DNA of 64,000 nt from Nodosilinea nodulosa PCC 7104 (GTDB taxonomy: Bacteria > Cyanobacteriota > Cyanobacteriia > Phormidesmidales > Phormidesmidaceae), in contig NZ_JH976537.1 in assembly GCF_000309385.1 (NCBI RefSeq), forward strand, positions 585,426 through 649,425. Reading direction: 5' to 3'. The notes beneath the pieces are model-generated. The model ran no database searches, had not been told where the DNA came from, and saw only the letters and a program-made list of their open reading frames with translations. The first letter of the stretch is position 1. Each line of letters starts with the position of its first letter. The position numbers were made by a program, and so were the translations under genes. This document shows positions 47,520-55,389 of this stretch, piece after piece.

Positions 47520-49382
47520 ATGCGATTCAACTTTCCTCAAAAACTACCTTCCCATAGTCCCTGCAGAATGCCACTACGGCTGATTTTAGTAGTGCCTTTT
47601 GTCTTTCAAATTACTTTGGCTGTGGGGTTGACAGGGTGGCTCTCTTTCCGCAATGGAGAAGAGGACATCAGCAATTTAGTCGTTCAGCTCCAGCAGGAAA
47701 TTAGCAATAAAATTGCCCACCATCTCGAAGATAAACTGGTCATTCCCATTAAAATTAACCAGCTGAACTCAGACGCGATCGCCATTGGCACCCTAAGTCT
47801 GGCAGATTTTAACGCCCTGGGAAGAACTTTCTATCAGCAAATGAAAATTTTTGACGTCGGCTACATTAACTTTGCCAATCCCCAGGGAGAATTTATTGGG
47901 GCTGAGCGTTTAGGCAGTGGCGAAATTTTGATGAATGAAACCCGGTATCCTTCCCTGTCAACCATGTCTGTTTTCAGGCTTAACGGCTACGGGAATCGCG
48001 TCGATTTAGAGGGCATTGTAGGCAATCAGCCTCCGGTTGTAGAAGAAGCTTGGTATGCGGATGCCGTCGCGGCTCAAAAACCTATTTGGAGCCGTATTTA
48101 TCAGTGGGACGATAAGCCAGAGGTATTGTCCATTTCCTACAGCTACCCTATCTACGATGCTCAGTCCCATTTGGTGGGCGTGATTGGGGCCGATTTACTG
48201 CTTTCAGACCTAAATGATTTTTTGGTTAGCTTAAAATCTAGCGGCGCAATTTTTATTGTTGAGCGCAATGGATTGCTGGTAGCCAGCTCAGATCCAAAAC
48301 CAAAACTTTTGCCAAACGAGAATAATGCGGAACGGCTAGCTGCTATCCACAGCAGCAATCCCTTAATTAGCGAAACCACAAACTACCTACACGATAAACT
48401 TGGCGGCCTTGATCAAATCAAAACTAGCACTCAACTCATATTTTCGATCGCCGGACAGGAAGAGTTTCTCCAGGTTACTCCTTGGAGTGACGCCTACGGA
48501 TTAGACTGGCTCATCATTAGCGTAGTGCCAAAGTCTAGCTTCATGGAGGAGGTCTATGCCAGCACGAAAACGACTATTTTACTCTGTCTCTTGGCGCTCG
48601 TATCGGCTATTCTATTTGGCCTGATGACCTCCCGATGGATTAGCCAGCACATTCAGTATCTAGTTAAAAACACCCAAGAAATTGCTAACGGCAATCTCGA
48701 CCAAACTATTGAAATTCAAGCCATTGAAGAACTAGACGATTTAGCTCAGTCCTTTAATCAAATGACCGCCCAGCTCAAAACATCCTTCTCTGAACTAGAA
48801 AAGCGGGTGGCTGAGCGCACGGCCAAACTGCTGGAGGCAAAAAACGCCGCAGAAGTAGCCAATCGTGCTAAAAGCGAGTTTTTGGAGTCGATGAGCCATG
48901 AGCTACGTACGCCCCTCAACGCTATTCTCGGCGTCACTCAGCTGGCTCAAAGAAACGCTTCTCTCGATCCAGAAGTTAAAGAGCAGCTGAAGGTTGCCGA
49001 TCGCAATGGAAATTATCTGCTGTCGCTAATTAACGATCTGCTAGAGATTGCTAAGATTGGCAAGCATCAGATCGGCTTAGCTGGAAACAAATTGGATTAT
49101 GGGCTAAGGTTAAATTCGGTTGATCTGTCCCCATTTTATGAAACATCTGTAAATTGGAACCTGAGGGCCTACTTAGCTCAAATGCCGCCGGAGTGGATTG
49201 AGCAGCTGAACGATGCTGCGGTCAAAGGCTTTGACCAAGATATCTTTAAGCTGGCCGACGGAATTCCATCGGATATTGCACCTTTGGCCGTTCATTTAAG
49301 GGCCTGGGCCGCAGACTTTCAATTTGAAATCATTATTGATTTGATTCAGACCTATAGGGAGAACGGTTCGGATCTGACTTGA
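47520..49382 (+). CDS. dCache-HAMP-HisKA protein lacking the ATPase domain
   Basis: A 620-residue membrane protein. One N-terminal membrane segment (about 20-42) and a second (about 350-370) enclose a dCache-type sensor with PIYDAQSHLVGVIGADLLLS. HAMP (about 370-425), a coiled coil and HisKA with His460 in SMSHELRTPLNAILG follow. Right after the second HisKA helix (SLINDLLEIAKIGKH) comes a short linker and then the shared tail MPPEWIEQLNDAAVKGFDQD. There is no N box, G1 or G2 box, so no ATPase domain. The frame is open throughout, which points to an in-frame loss. His460 could only be phosphorylated in trans, for instance by the next gene's product. Confidence 0.88.
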   Translation: MRFNFPQKLPSHSPCRMPLRLILVVPFVFQITLAVGLTGWLSFRNGEEDISNLVVQLQQEISNKIAHHLEDKLVIPIKINQLNSDAIAIGTLSLADFNALGRTFYQQMKIFDVGYINFANPQGEFIGAERLGSGEILMNETRYPSLSTMSVFRLNGYGNRVDLEGIVGNQPPVVEEAWYADAVAAQKPIWSRIYQWDDKPEVLSISYSYPIYDAQSHLVGVIGADLLLSDLNDFLVSLKSSGAIFIVERNGLLVASSDPKPKLLPNENNAERLAAIHSSNPLISETTNYLHDKLGGLDQIKTSTQLIFSIAGQEEFLQVTPWSDAYGLDWLIISVVPKSSFMEEVYASTKTTILLCLLALVSAILFGLMTSRWISQHIQYLVKNTQEIANGNLDQTIEIQAIEELDDLAQSFNQMTAQLKTSFSELEKRVAERTAKLLEAKNAAEVANRAKSEFLESMSHELRTPLNAILGVTQLAQRNASLDPEVKEQLKVADRNGNYLLSLINDLLEIAKIGKHQIGLAGNKLDYGLRLNSVDLSPFYETSVNWNLRAYLAQMPPEWIEQLNDAAVKGFDQDIFKLADGIPSDIAPLAVHLRAWAADFQFEIIIDLIQTYRENGSDLT

Positions 49383-49442
49383 TTTTTTTATGACAACGGC
49401 TTTCATACCTGAACATCGTCAAAATTTGATTACAAATATAAT

Positions 49443-50558
49443 ATGAATAGTGATTTAAGGGATGGGCTGCGAGGAGATATTCTGCTGGTGGATGACACTC
49501 CAGACAATTTGCGTGTGCTGTCTGCTATGCTAACCAACCAAGGCTATGAAGTTCGCAAGGCTTTGAACGGGCAGCGGGCGATCGCATCCGTACAGTCAGA
49601 CCCGCCTGACCTGATTCTGCTCGACATCAAAATGCCTGGTATGGATGGTTACGCCGTTTGTCAGAACCTCAAAGCAGATCCCAAAACCTGCGAGGTTCCG
49701 ATCATCTTTATCAGCGCACTGGATGATGCCTTAGATAAGGTAAAAGCCTTTGCTGTCGGGGGAGTTGACTATGTCACCAAGCCCTTTCAGGAGATGGAGG
49801 TATTGGCCCGCATTGAGCATCAACTTTGTATTCAGCGCTTGAAGCAGCAGTTAATAGATCACAACCAAGAACTGGCCCGCTCTAATCGAGAACTCGAGCA
49901 ATTTGCCTACGTGGTTTCCCACGATTTGCAGCAACCCCTACAGAGTATTACAGGCTTTGTTAAAATTCTTATTCTGAAGTATCAAGACAAACTAGACGAC
50001 ACAGCACTTAACTATCTCAACCGAATTTACAACTCTGGAAACCGCATGCAGAGGCTGATTCAAGATCTGCTGTCCTACTCTAAGGTGAGAGACCAGGCGG
50101 AAGAAATGCATCCGATTAATTTCGACATAGTGCTCAAACAGGTGCTCGACAATCTGGATGCTACCATTACCAGTAACCAGGTAGAGATAGTATCTGACCC
50201 CCTTCCCACAGTCCTGGGCCACGAAACTCAGCTGATTCAGCTTGTGCAGAACCTGATCAGCAACGCGATAAAATTTGTTGCCCCTGGGATTTTGCCTAAA
50301 GTTGAAATATCCGCCACTAAGCAAGCAAACGGCTGGCTCTTTGAGATCCGCGACAATGGAATTGGCATTGAACCTCAAAACCTTGAGAAGGTTTTCGATA
50401 TCTTTCACCGGACTAAGTCAGCCAAAAACTATCCGGGCACGGGCATTGGCTTGGCCACCTGCAAAAAAATTGTGAGAAACCACGGTGGAAAACTTTGGGC
50501 CGCATCTCAACCGGGCATAGGTACAGCCTTCTTCTTTACCTTGCCAGACTATCCATAG
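49443..50558 (+). CDS. REC-histidine kinase (phytochrome-partner type)
   Basis: A 371-residue cytoplasmic protein: REC (Asp61 in LILLDIKMPG), coiled coil (about 125-150), HisKA with His160 in VVSHDLQQPLQ, the SHDLQ variant found in phytochrome-like kinases, and HATPase with SNAIKF, IRDNGIGI and GTGIGLATCKK. It ends at the ATPase and lacks the tail. It begins 60 bases after the dCache gene, with which it converges functionally as the only complete kinase nearby; it could supply the missing catalysis. It ends 2 bases before the convergent gene at 50561. Confidence 0.9.
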   Translation: MNSDLRDGLRGDILLVDDTPDNLRVLSAMLTNQGYEVRKALNGQRAIASVQSDPPDLILLDIKMPGMDGYAVCQNLKADPKTCEVPIIFISALDDALDKVKAFAVGGVDYVTKPFQEMEVLARIEHQLCIQRLKQQLIDHNQELARSNRELEQFAYVVSHDLQQPLQSITGFVKILILKYQDKLDDTALNYLNRIYNSGNRMQRLIQDLLSYSKVRDQAEEMHPINFDIVLKQVLDNLDATITSNQVEIVSDPLPTVLGHETQLIQLVQNLISNAIKFVAPGILPKVEISATKQANGWLFEIRDNGIGIEPQNLEKVFDIFHRTKSAKNYPGTGIGLATCKKIVRNHGGKLWAASQPGIGTAFFFTLPDYP

Positions 50559-50560
50559 GC

Positions 50561-51697
50561 CTAGACCGCCTGCCCGGCATTGGTGGCGTAGTCGTATTTA
50601 ATGGCCAAATGCTCGGCTATTTTTTCAAGAATCACATGGGGCTTGAGGGGTTTAGACACAGCATCGTCGCAGCCGACAGCCCGAGCCGTAAGGTATTCTT
50701 TCTCGGCATTGTCCGTGAGGGCAATGATTTTGGTGGGCACGAACAGGTCTGCCGGGGTTTCAGGTAGGAGCTGATTTTGCTCTATGGTTCGGAGGCGGTG
50801 CGTCGTTTCGTAGCCGTCCATGGCTGCCATGTGAGCGTCTATCCAGATTAGGTGAGGCTGCCAATCGGCCCAGACATGGATGGCATCCTGGCCGTTGGTT
50901 ACCACCTGGATCTCAAACCCAAGCGGCAGCAGCAGCGTCTGAAGCAGAACTCGACTGGTCCAGTCGTCTTCCACAATCAAAATCCGGCAGATCGGTTGAC
51001 CAGGGGCCAGCGCCACCACCCGCCGCGCCCTCTGGGGTTTGGTTGCAGTGCCCTCCTTCGCCCTGCCGAGCATGCCGTCGACCATGGCAAGCAGGTGCTC
51101 ACCATGGCTGAAGATATTGCTCAACCCGTCCCGTTGTTGGTCAGATAGGTTTGCTTCCCGGGAAAGCTTCTGGCTGAACTCCAAAATAGCGTTGATTGGG
51201 GTGCGTAGCTCATGGCTCAGGTTAGTGAGAAAGCGGCGACCAATCCGGTTGAGGGCTTCGGCGGATTCTTTGGCTTTGCAGAGTTCAGCCGTGCGGGCGG
51301 CAACCTGGCGATCGATGCTTTCGGCCAGGGTGGTCAGCCGCTGCACCGTCCAGGTGAGGCGCACTGCGGTGAACTGAGCGTTGATCAGATAGTCGTCGGC
51401 GCCCTGACTTAGCCAGATCGGGGCATCGTTCTCCTGAGTGCTCTTAAGCAGCACGATCACTTTAGCGGTGGGCCACTGGGCCGTTACGGCAGGTAAACTC
51501 TTGATTCCCGCACTGCTGTCCAGCAAAATTAGGCTGGGCGGATGGGTTGAGTCTAGATCAAAGCTATCGCGGCTTTCCCAAAATATTAGGCGATAGCGGC
51601 TTTTATCTCCTAGCCACTGCTGAAAGAGGGAGACATTCGCCCAGCCGCAGGCAATGCACAGAACTGTCGTGGGGGCTGTAACTGAGGAAGATTGCAT
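50561..51697 (-). CDS. Hybrid protein: receiver-like-HisKA-REC, no ATPase domain
   Basis: A 378-residue protein. The N-terminal third resembles a receiver (SLILLDSSAGIKSL, WLSQGADDYLI) but lacks the usual MP after the Asp and the KP near the end. HisKA follows with His162 in NLSHELRTPINAIL. The second HisKA helix (LLAMVDGMLGRAKEG) runs directly into RVVALAPGQPICRILIVEDD, the pre-REC linker of the neighbouring hybrids, and a REC with Asp287 in LIWIDAHMAAMDG. The entire ATPase domain is missing. The protein looks like a paralogue of the CHASE2 or giant kinase after deletion, and may work as a phosphotransfer adaptor. Confidence 0.88.
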   Translation of the reverse strand: MQSSSVTAPTTVLCIACGWANVSLFQQWLGDKSRYRLIFWESRDSFDLDSTHPPSLILLDSSAGIKSLPAVTAQWPTAKVIVLLKSTQENDAPIWLSQGADDYLINAQFTAVRLTWTVQRLTTLAESIDRQVAARTAELCKAKESAEALNRIGRRFLTNLSHELRTPINAILEFSQKLSREANLSDQQRDGLSNIFSHGEHLLAMVDGMLGRAKEGTATKPQRARRVVALAPGQPICRILIVEDDWTSRVLLQTLLLPLGFEIQVVTNGQDAIHVWADWQPHLIWIDAHMAAMDGYETTHRLRTIEQNQLLPETPADLFVPTKIIALTDNAEKEYLTARAVGCDDAVSKPLKPHVILEKIAEHLAIKYDYATNAGQAV

Positions 51698-52007
51698 AGG
51701 GTTATTAGGGACAGGGAGAGCATGGCCGACTTTCTAAAGACTTAGAAAAATCGGCCATGACACGTCCACTGATCTAGAAGGTCGACTTTCAGGAACTTTT
51801 ACATCATGGCGGTCACCTGTGACAATCCTGTGAAAGCGAGACTCATTTTTCCGGGTTTTGAGTTCTGGCTGGAGCCGAGGGTATTGGGGTATGGCAGCGC
51901 GCAGCTTTTCGCCCATGGCGATCGCAGCAACAGCGCCCATCGGTAATCTAGCCTTTGCCGATGGCTTCTGAGCGGACCTTGATGGGTGCCGCCCCGATCT
52001 ATAGCTG

Positions 52008-52112
52008 TAGCCAGTCTGGTTAAGACATGCCTCCTATGGGTGTTCAAACGTTTGAACGCCCATAGGGTTTCTGGATGTCCTAACCCATGTGACTATTGCC
52101 ATATCTGATCTA
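52008..52112. repeat. Palindromic repeat family, copy 2
   Basis: The core 52033-52066 reads CCTATGGGTGTTCAAACG and its complement, with one G-T pair. Compared with copy 1, stem positions AAC have become GGT on the left and the right arm has changed to match. The flanks GCCAGTCTGGTTAAGACA and TTTCTGGATG are the same as in copy 1. Confidence 0.8.
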
Positions 52113-52173
52113 TCTATTGGCGGCAAATAGTAGCAAACCCTAAAAAGAGCGACAGCTTTGCCGCTAAAGGGTT

Positions 52174-52212
52174 ATCCAAAACAAAGCCCCCGACCTGTTA
52201 CAGGCCGGGGGC
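52174..52212 (-). terminator. Terminator of the cyAbrB gene
   Basis: On the minus strand GCCCCCGGCCTG and CAGGTCGGGGGC form a 12-bp stem with one mismatch, followed by TTTGTTTT. It lies about 150 bases after the stop at 52364. Confidence 0.75.
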
Positions 52213-52363
52213 AATAGCTAGAGTGCATCTGCTGCTAAACCCAGCGACAGATGCAATTTTTGCGGGCTACTTTAGCCCCAGCTATGGAGCAGAGCAACGG
52301 TGTGATGGATAGAGGAACCGCGATCGCCGAGGACGACAACCAGCGGGAGACATAGCAAAAGAA

Positions 52364-52756
52364 TTACTCTTCGCCTTCTGCGTTGCCATCGCTGTCGAGC
52401 TTGACCAGGCGAATATGCTTGTACCCAAGCTTAATTTCAAACTCATCGCCGGTCTTAAGACCCATCTCCTGGGTGTAGGCTGCCCCGATTACAATTTGAC
52501 CGTTCTTGTGAACGGTAACGCTGTAGGAGGCTTCCCGACCCCGACCATCCTTAGACTTTTCTGGCTCCAGCTGAATGCCCTTGGCCGACAGCAAAGCGTC
52601 ATAGAACTCAGCCAGGTTTACACGGGTTTGTCCGTCTTTGCTAACGGTATAGTAGCCGCATTCCTTGGCCAGTTCTCGCTTAGTCAGCCCGTCATTCTCT
52701 TTGACCTTAGCCAGAAGTTCCTTGCCTGTCAGAGATTCCTTATTTTTTACTGCCAT
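52364..52756 (-). CDS. AbrB-like transcriptional regulator (cyAbrB family)
   Basis: A 130-residue protein of the cyanobacterium-specific cyAbrB family, whose members act as abundant DNA-binding proteins that adjust carbon and nitrogen metabolism. The hallmark opening LTGKELLAKVKENDGLTK with CGYYTV is present. The C-terminal AbrB domain follows (YSVTVHKNGQIVIGAAYTQE, GDEFEIKLGYKHIRLVKLD). Whether it is the cyAbrB1 or cyAbrB2 type cannot be settled by eye. It is monocistronic, with its own terminator. Confidence 0.92.
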   Translation of the reverse strand: MAVKNKESLTGKELLAKVKENDGLTKRELAKECGYYTVSKDGQTRVNLAEFYDALLSAKGIQLEPEKSKDGRGREASYSVTVHKNGQIVIGAAYTQEMGLKTGDEFEIKLGYKHIRLVKLDSDGNAEGEE

Positions 52757-53350
52757 AACCTAATTGTCCTACAGAGAATGCCAAAACTTTGGAATTTGAG
52801 AATTTACCACCTTATGCTGCCAGTCAGCCAGCTCTTTCCATTTTCGACAGCTTGGTTAGAACCTAGGGAAAGAAGACTGAGAACAGCCACAATGCTAAAT
52901 CTGATTGTAATTCCTTATTTCTATTTAGGTGCAACTTTAAGCATGAATTTCTGCCGCAAATAACAACGCTAACCGTTCGAAGGCGCGTAGTGGGCTGACA
53001 AAAATCAATTTTAGCCTCAGCGTTCTGCACCTGATTGGCAGCGGCCAACGGGCGGAAATGCCTGTGACCTCGGCAGAAAATAGGGCAGGAATCGGTAGAT
53101 TGTGGCGGCGGGGAGGAAAAATAGAGGGCGGTGTGCCCCGCGTTTTTGGGGCCTATATTTGGGCTGGGGAGAAGGGGCGATCGCAGGTTTTCTAGGCAGC
53201 CTTGGGGTCGACTGCTTGGCCTATTTCCAATGTAGGTTGAATGAAGCGCAGGGTCACCCAACACGAGCCGATCCTCAGATCCGGCCTGACCTCAGCTAGG
53301 CCAGAAAAGCCCGCCCTAGCTGGGGTCAGCGTGAGAAGATGACCTGAAAA
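52757..53350. repeat. Intergenic region with GTTGGGTT-type repeat
   Basis: No gene. Bases about 53225-53265 carry a copy of the repeat seen at 41290 (TGTAGGTTGAATGAAGCGCA, then GGGTCACCCAACAC). The AT-rich stretch near 52757-52960 should hold the cyAbrB promoter. Confidence 0.5.
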
Positions 53351-54055
53351 CTACTGCGTCAACACCGCTTTGTGGGTGAAAGCGCCCTCGCCATCGACAT
53401 CATAGATAATCGGTACGCCCGTGGCCAGCTCTAGGCCGGCCACCTCATCTTCGCCGAGGCGATCGATATACATCAAAATCGATCGCAGGGAATTGCCGTG
53501 GGCCGCAACCATCACATTTTTTCCGGCCCTGAGTTCTGGCAAAATAGCCTGCTCAAAAAACGGCACCGTCCGTTTGACCGTATCGGCCAGACTTTCGCCC
53601 CCCGGCGGACGCACATCGTAGGATCGCCGCCACAGATGAACCTGCTGCTCGCCAAATTTTTGCGCCATTTCGGCCTTGTTCAGCCCCTGCAAATCGCCGT
53701 AGTAGCGTTCATCTAGGGCGGGGGAGCGAATCAGCTTTAGCTCGTCTTCGGGTTGACCGATGTGGTGGTCCCACCCGTGCCAGTCGGGTTCAGCCGGGTC
53801 GTGCCAGAGGTAAAGCATGCGCCCCCCGCGCACCTCATGGCACTCGGTCAAACACACGATCGCCGTTTCGATCGCCCGAATCAGCATGCTGGTGAAGCAG
53901 ATGTCAACGGCGTAGCCCCCGTCGCGCAGCTTGCAGGAGGCGACAGTGGCCTCGGCTCGACCGCGATCGCTGAGGGGCACATCCACCCAGCCCGTAAACC
54001 TATTGGCTGCATTCCACAGGCTTTGCCCGTGGCGAATCAGAATGAGTTTAGCCAT
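53351..54055 (-). CDS. gpmA: 2,3-bisphosphoglycerate-dependent phosphoglycerate mutase
   Basis: This glycolytic enzyme interconverts 3- and 2-phosphoglycerate. The 234-residue protein has the catalytic His9 in LILIRHGQSLWN, the substrate loop NRFTGWVDVPLS, ERYYGDLQGLNK with the catalytic Glu region, RRSYDVRPPGGES, and the second His in AAHGNSLR. The segment GGRMLYLWHDPAEPDWHGWD is longer than in the E. coli enzyme. Single gene, transcribed away from the binding-protein gene upstream. Confidence 0.94.
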   Translation of the reverse strand: MAKLILIRHGQSLWNAANRFTGWVDVPLSDRGRAEATVASCKLRDGGYAVDICFTSMLIRAIETAIVCLTECHEVRGGRMLYLWHDPAEPDWHGWDHHIGQPEDELKLIRSPALDERYYGDLQGLNKAEMAQKFGEQQVHLWRRSYDVRPPGGESLADTVKRTVPFFEQAILPELRAGKNVMVAAHGNSLRSILMYIDRLGEDEVAGLELATGVPIIYDVDGEGAFTHKAVLTQ

Positions 54056-54174
54056 GGGGCCGCAGAGGAAAATTTAGGGGAAATTAGGGGTCAGGAGCAT
54101 CGCCCCCCATGGGCTGAGGCAAGGGGAGCATGTCCATCCTCACCTTAGCCGATTGGGGGCGCTGGTCGGCTGCC

Positions 54175-54978
54175 CTAGGGCTGCATGGTAAACCACTGGC
54201 GGGCCAGCAGGCCGAGTTCGCCGCTGGCTTTGAGCTCTGCGATCGCCCGGTTAAACGGCTCCACGTAGGGCGATCCCTTGGGAAACGCGATCGCAACGGG
54301 CATGGGGGGCAGCTCTCCCAGCACGTCAAATTCCAGCGTGGGGTTGTTTTCCAGGTAGGCTTCGGCCACCAGCTCTTCTAAAAAGGCCACATCCACGGCC
54401 TGGGTGCGCACGGCGGCGACCATCTCGTTGACCTGATCAAAGGCCTTAATCTCAATGTCAGTCCCCGCCGCCTGCAGCGCCAGGGCGGACTGCTGCTGAA
54501 TGCTGCCGCTCTGGACGGCGATCGTGGCCCCGGCCAGATCGGTGAGGGTGCGCAGGGGGTGCGATCGCCGCGATACCAGGGCCAGGCGCGATTCAAAATA
54601 GGAGTCTGAAAAATCTACCAGCGCGGCCCGCTCCGGGGTGGGGGTAATGGCGGCAATGGCAAAATCCAGCTCGCCCGACTGGAGCGCGGGCAGCAGATCC
54701 TCAAAGGGGCGCTCCTGCAGGCTGATCTCAAACCCCAGCCGCTGGGCAATGGCCTTGGCCACCTCAATATCAAACCCGACAATGCCGCTGGGCGGGTCGG
54801 CGGCGTACTGGTAGGCAAAGGGCACATAGTCCGCTTCGGTGCCCATGGTGAGGGCTGCCCCTGGGGTCGCCGGAGTTTGCCCGAAGCCGGGCAGGGGCGC
54901 CAGGCCCACCGCCAGGCCCGCCGCCAGCAGCGCCGAGCACACCCACCGACGGCGATACAACATAGAAAACACCGTCAT
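54175..54978 (-). CDS. Family-3 amino-acid-type substrate-binding protein, orphan
   Basis: A 267-residue periplasmic protein with a signal peptide (SALLAAGLAVGLAPLPGFGQ region). The fold is that of polar amino acid binding proteins: TEADYVPFAYQ, GFDIEVAKAIAQRLGFE, LDFAIAAITPTPERA and AVQSGSIQQQSA. GGAGGAC lies 7 bases before the ATG at 54978; a frame extension to 55002 is not needed. No permease or ATPase gene is near, so it may serve a transporter elsewhere. Confidence 0.87.
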   Translation of the reverse strand: MTVFSMLYRRRWVCSALLAAGLAVGLAPLPGFGQTPATPGAALTMGTEADYVPFAYQYAADPPSGIVGFDIEVAKAIAQRLGFEISLQERPFEDLLPALQSGELDFAIAAITPTPERAALVDFSDSYFESRLALVSRRSHPLRTLTDLAGATIAVQSGSIQQQSALALQAAGTDIEIKAFDQVNEMVAAVRTQAVDVAFLEELVAEAYLENNPTLEFDVLGELPPMPVAIAFPKGSPYVEPFNRAIAELKASGELGLLARQWFTMQP

Positions 54979-55389
54979 GGGCAAGTCCTCCAGGGGCGAC
55001 AATGGGGCCTGAACGGACGGATTATAGCGGCAGATAGCAATCCTGGTCTATATCACCAGCCAAGACCACGCCTCGGCTTTGACAAGGTCTATATAGAGCT
55101 ATATCCGGGTGCGTCTGGATAAAAGATCCGCAGGCCAGAGGGCTCTACAGGCCCAATTGGGCTCAATTCGGGCAGAGGGGCCGTTTCTTGCCAGGGAATT
55201 TTGGCGGGGAATGGCCCTGACTTAAAGCGGGGGGGCATGGCTCACCCTACAGTAGATAAAGGGTTCTGGCGATCTTCGGGCGGCAATGGCAGGGCCATTC
55301 ATCCACCAGTGGTTCTTAAGCTGGCGGGATGAGTGGCAGGGGCAACCTCGTAAACCCAGGGTCATCGAACAGCATGAGGAGAGACGGCT
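54979..55389. other. Intergenic region between divergent genes
   Basis: About 410 bases, with promoters presumably for the binding protein (minus) and ggt (plus). No repeat or RNA gene recognised. Confidence 0.4.

Larger units (their letters stand above)
51698..52363. other. Intergenic region with repeat and terminator
   Basis: About 670 bases without a gene. Apart from the palindromic repeat copy and the cyAbrB terminator listed separately, I see only sequence that may hold the promoter of the gene at 50561. Confidence 0.45.
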
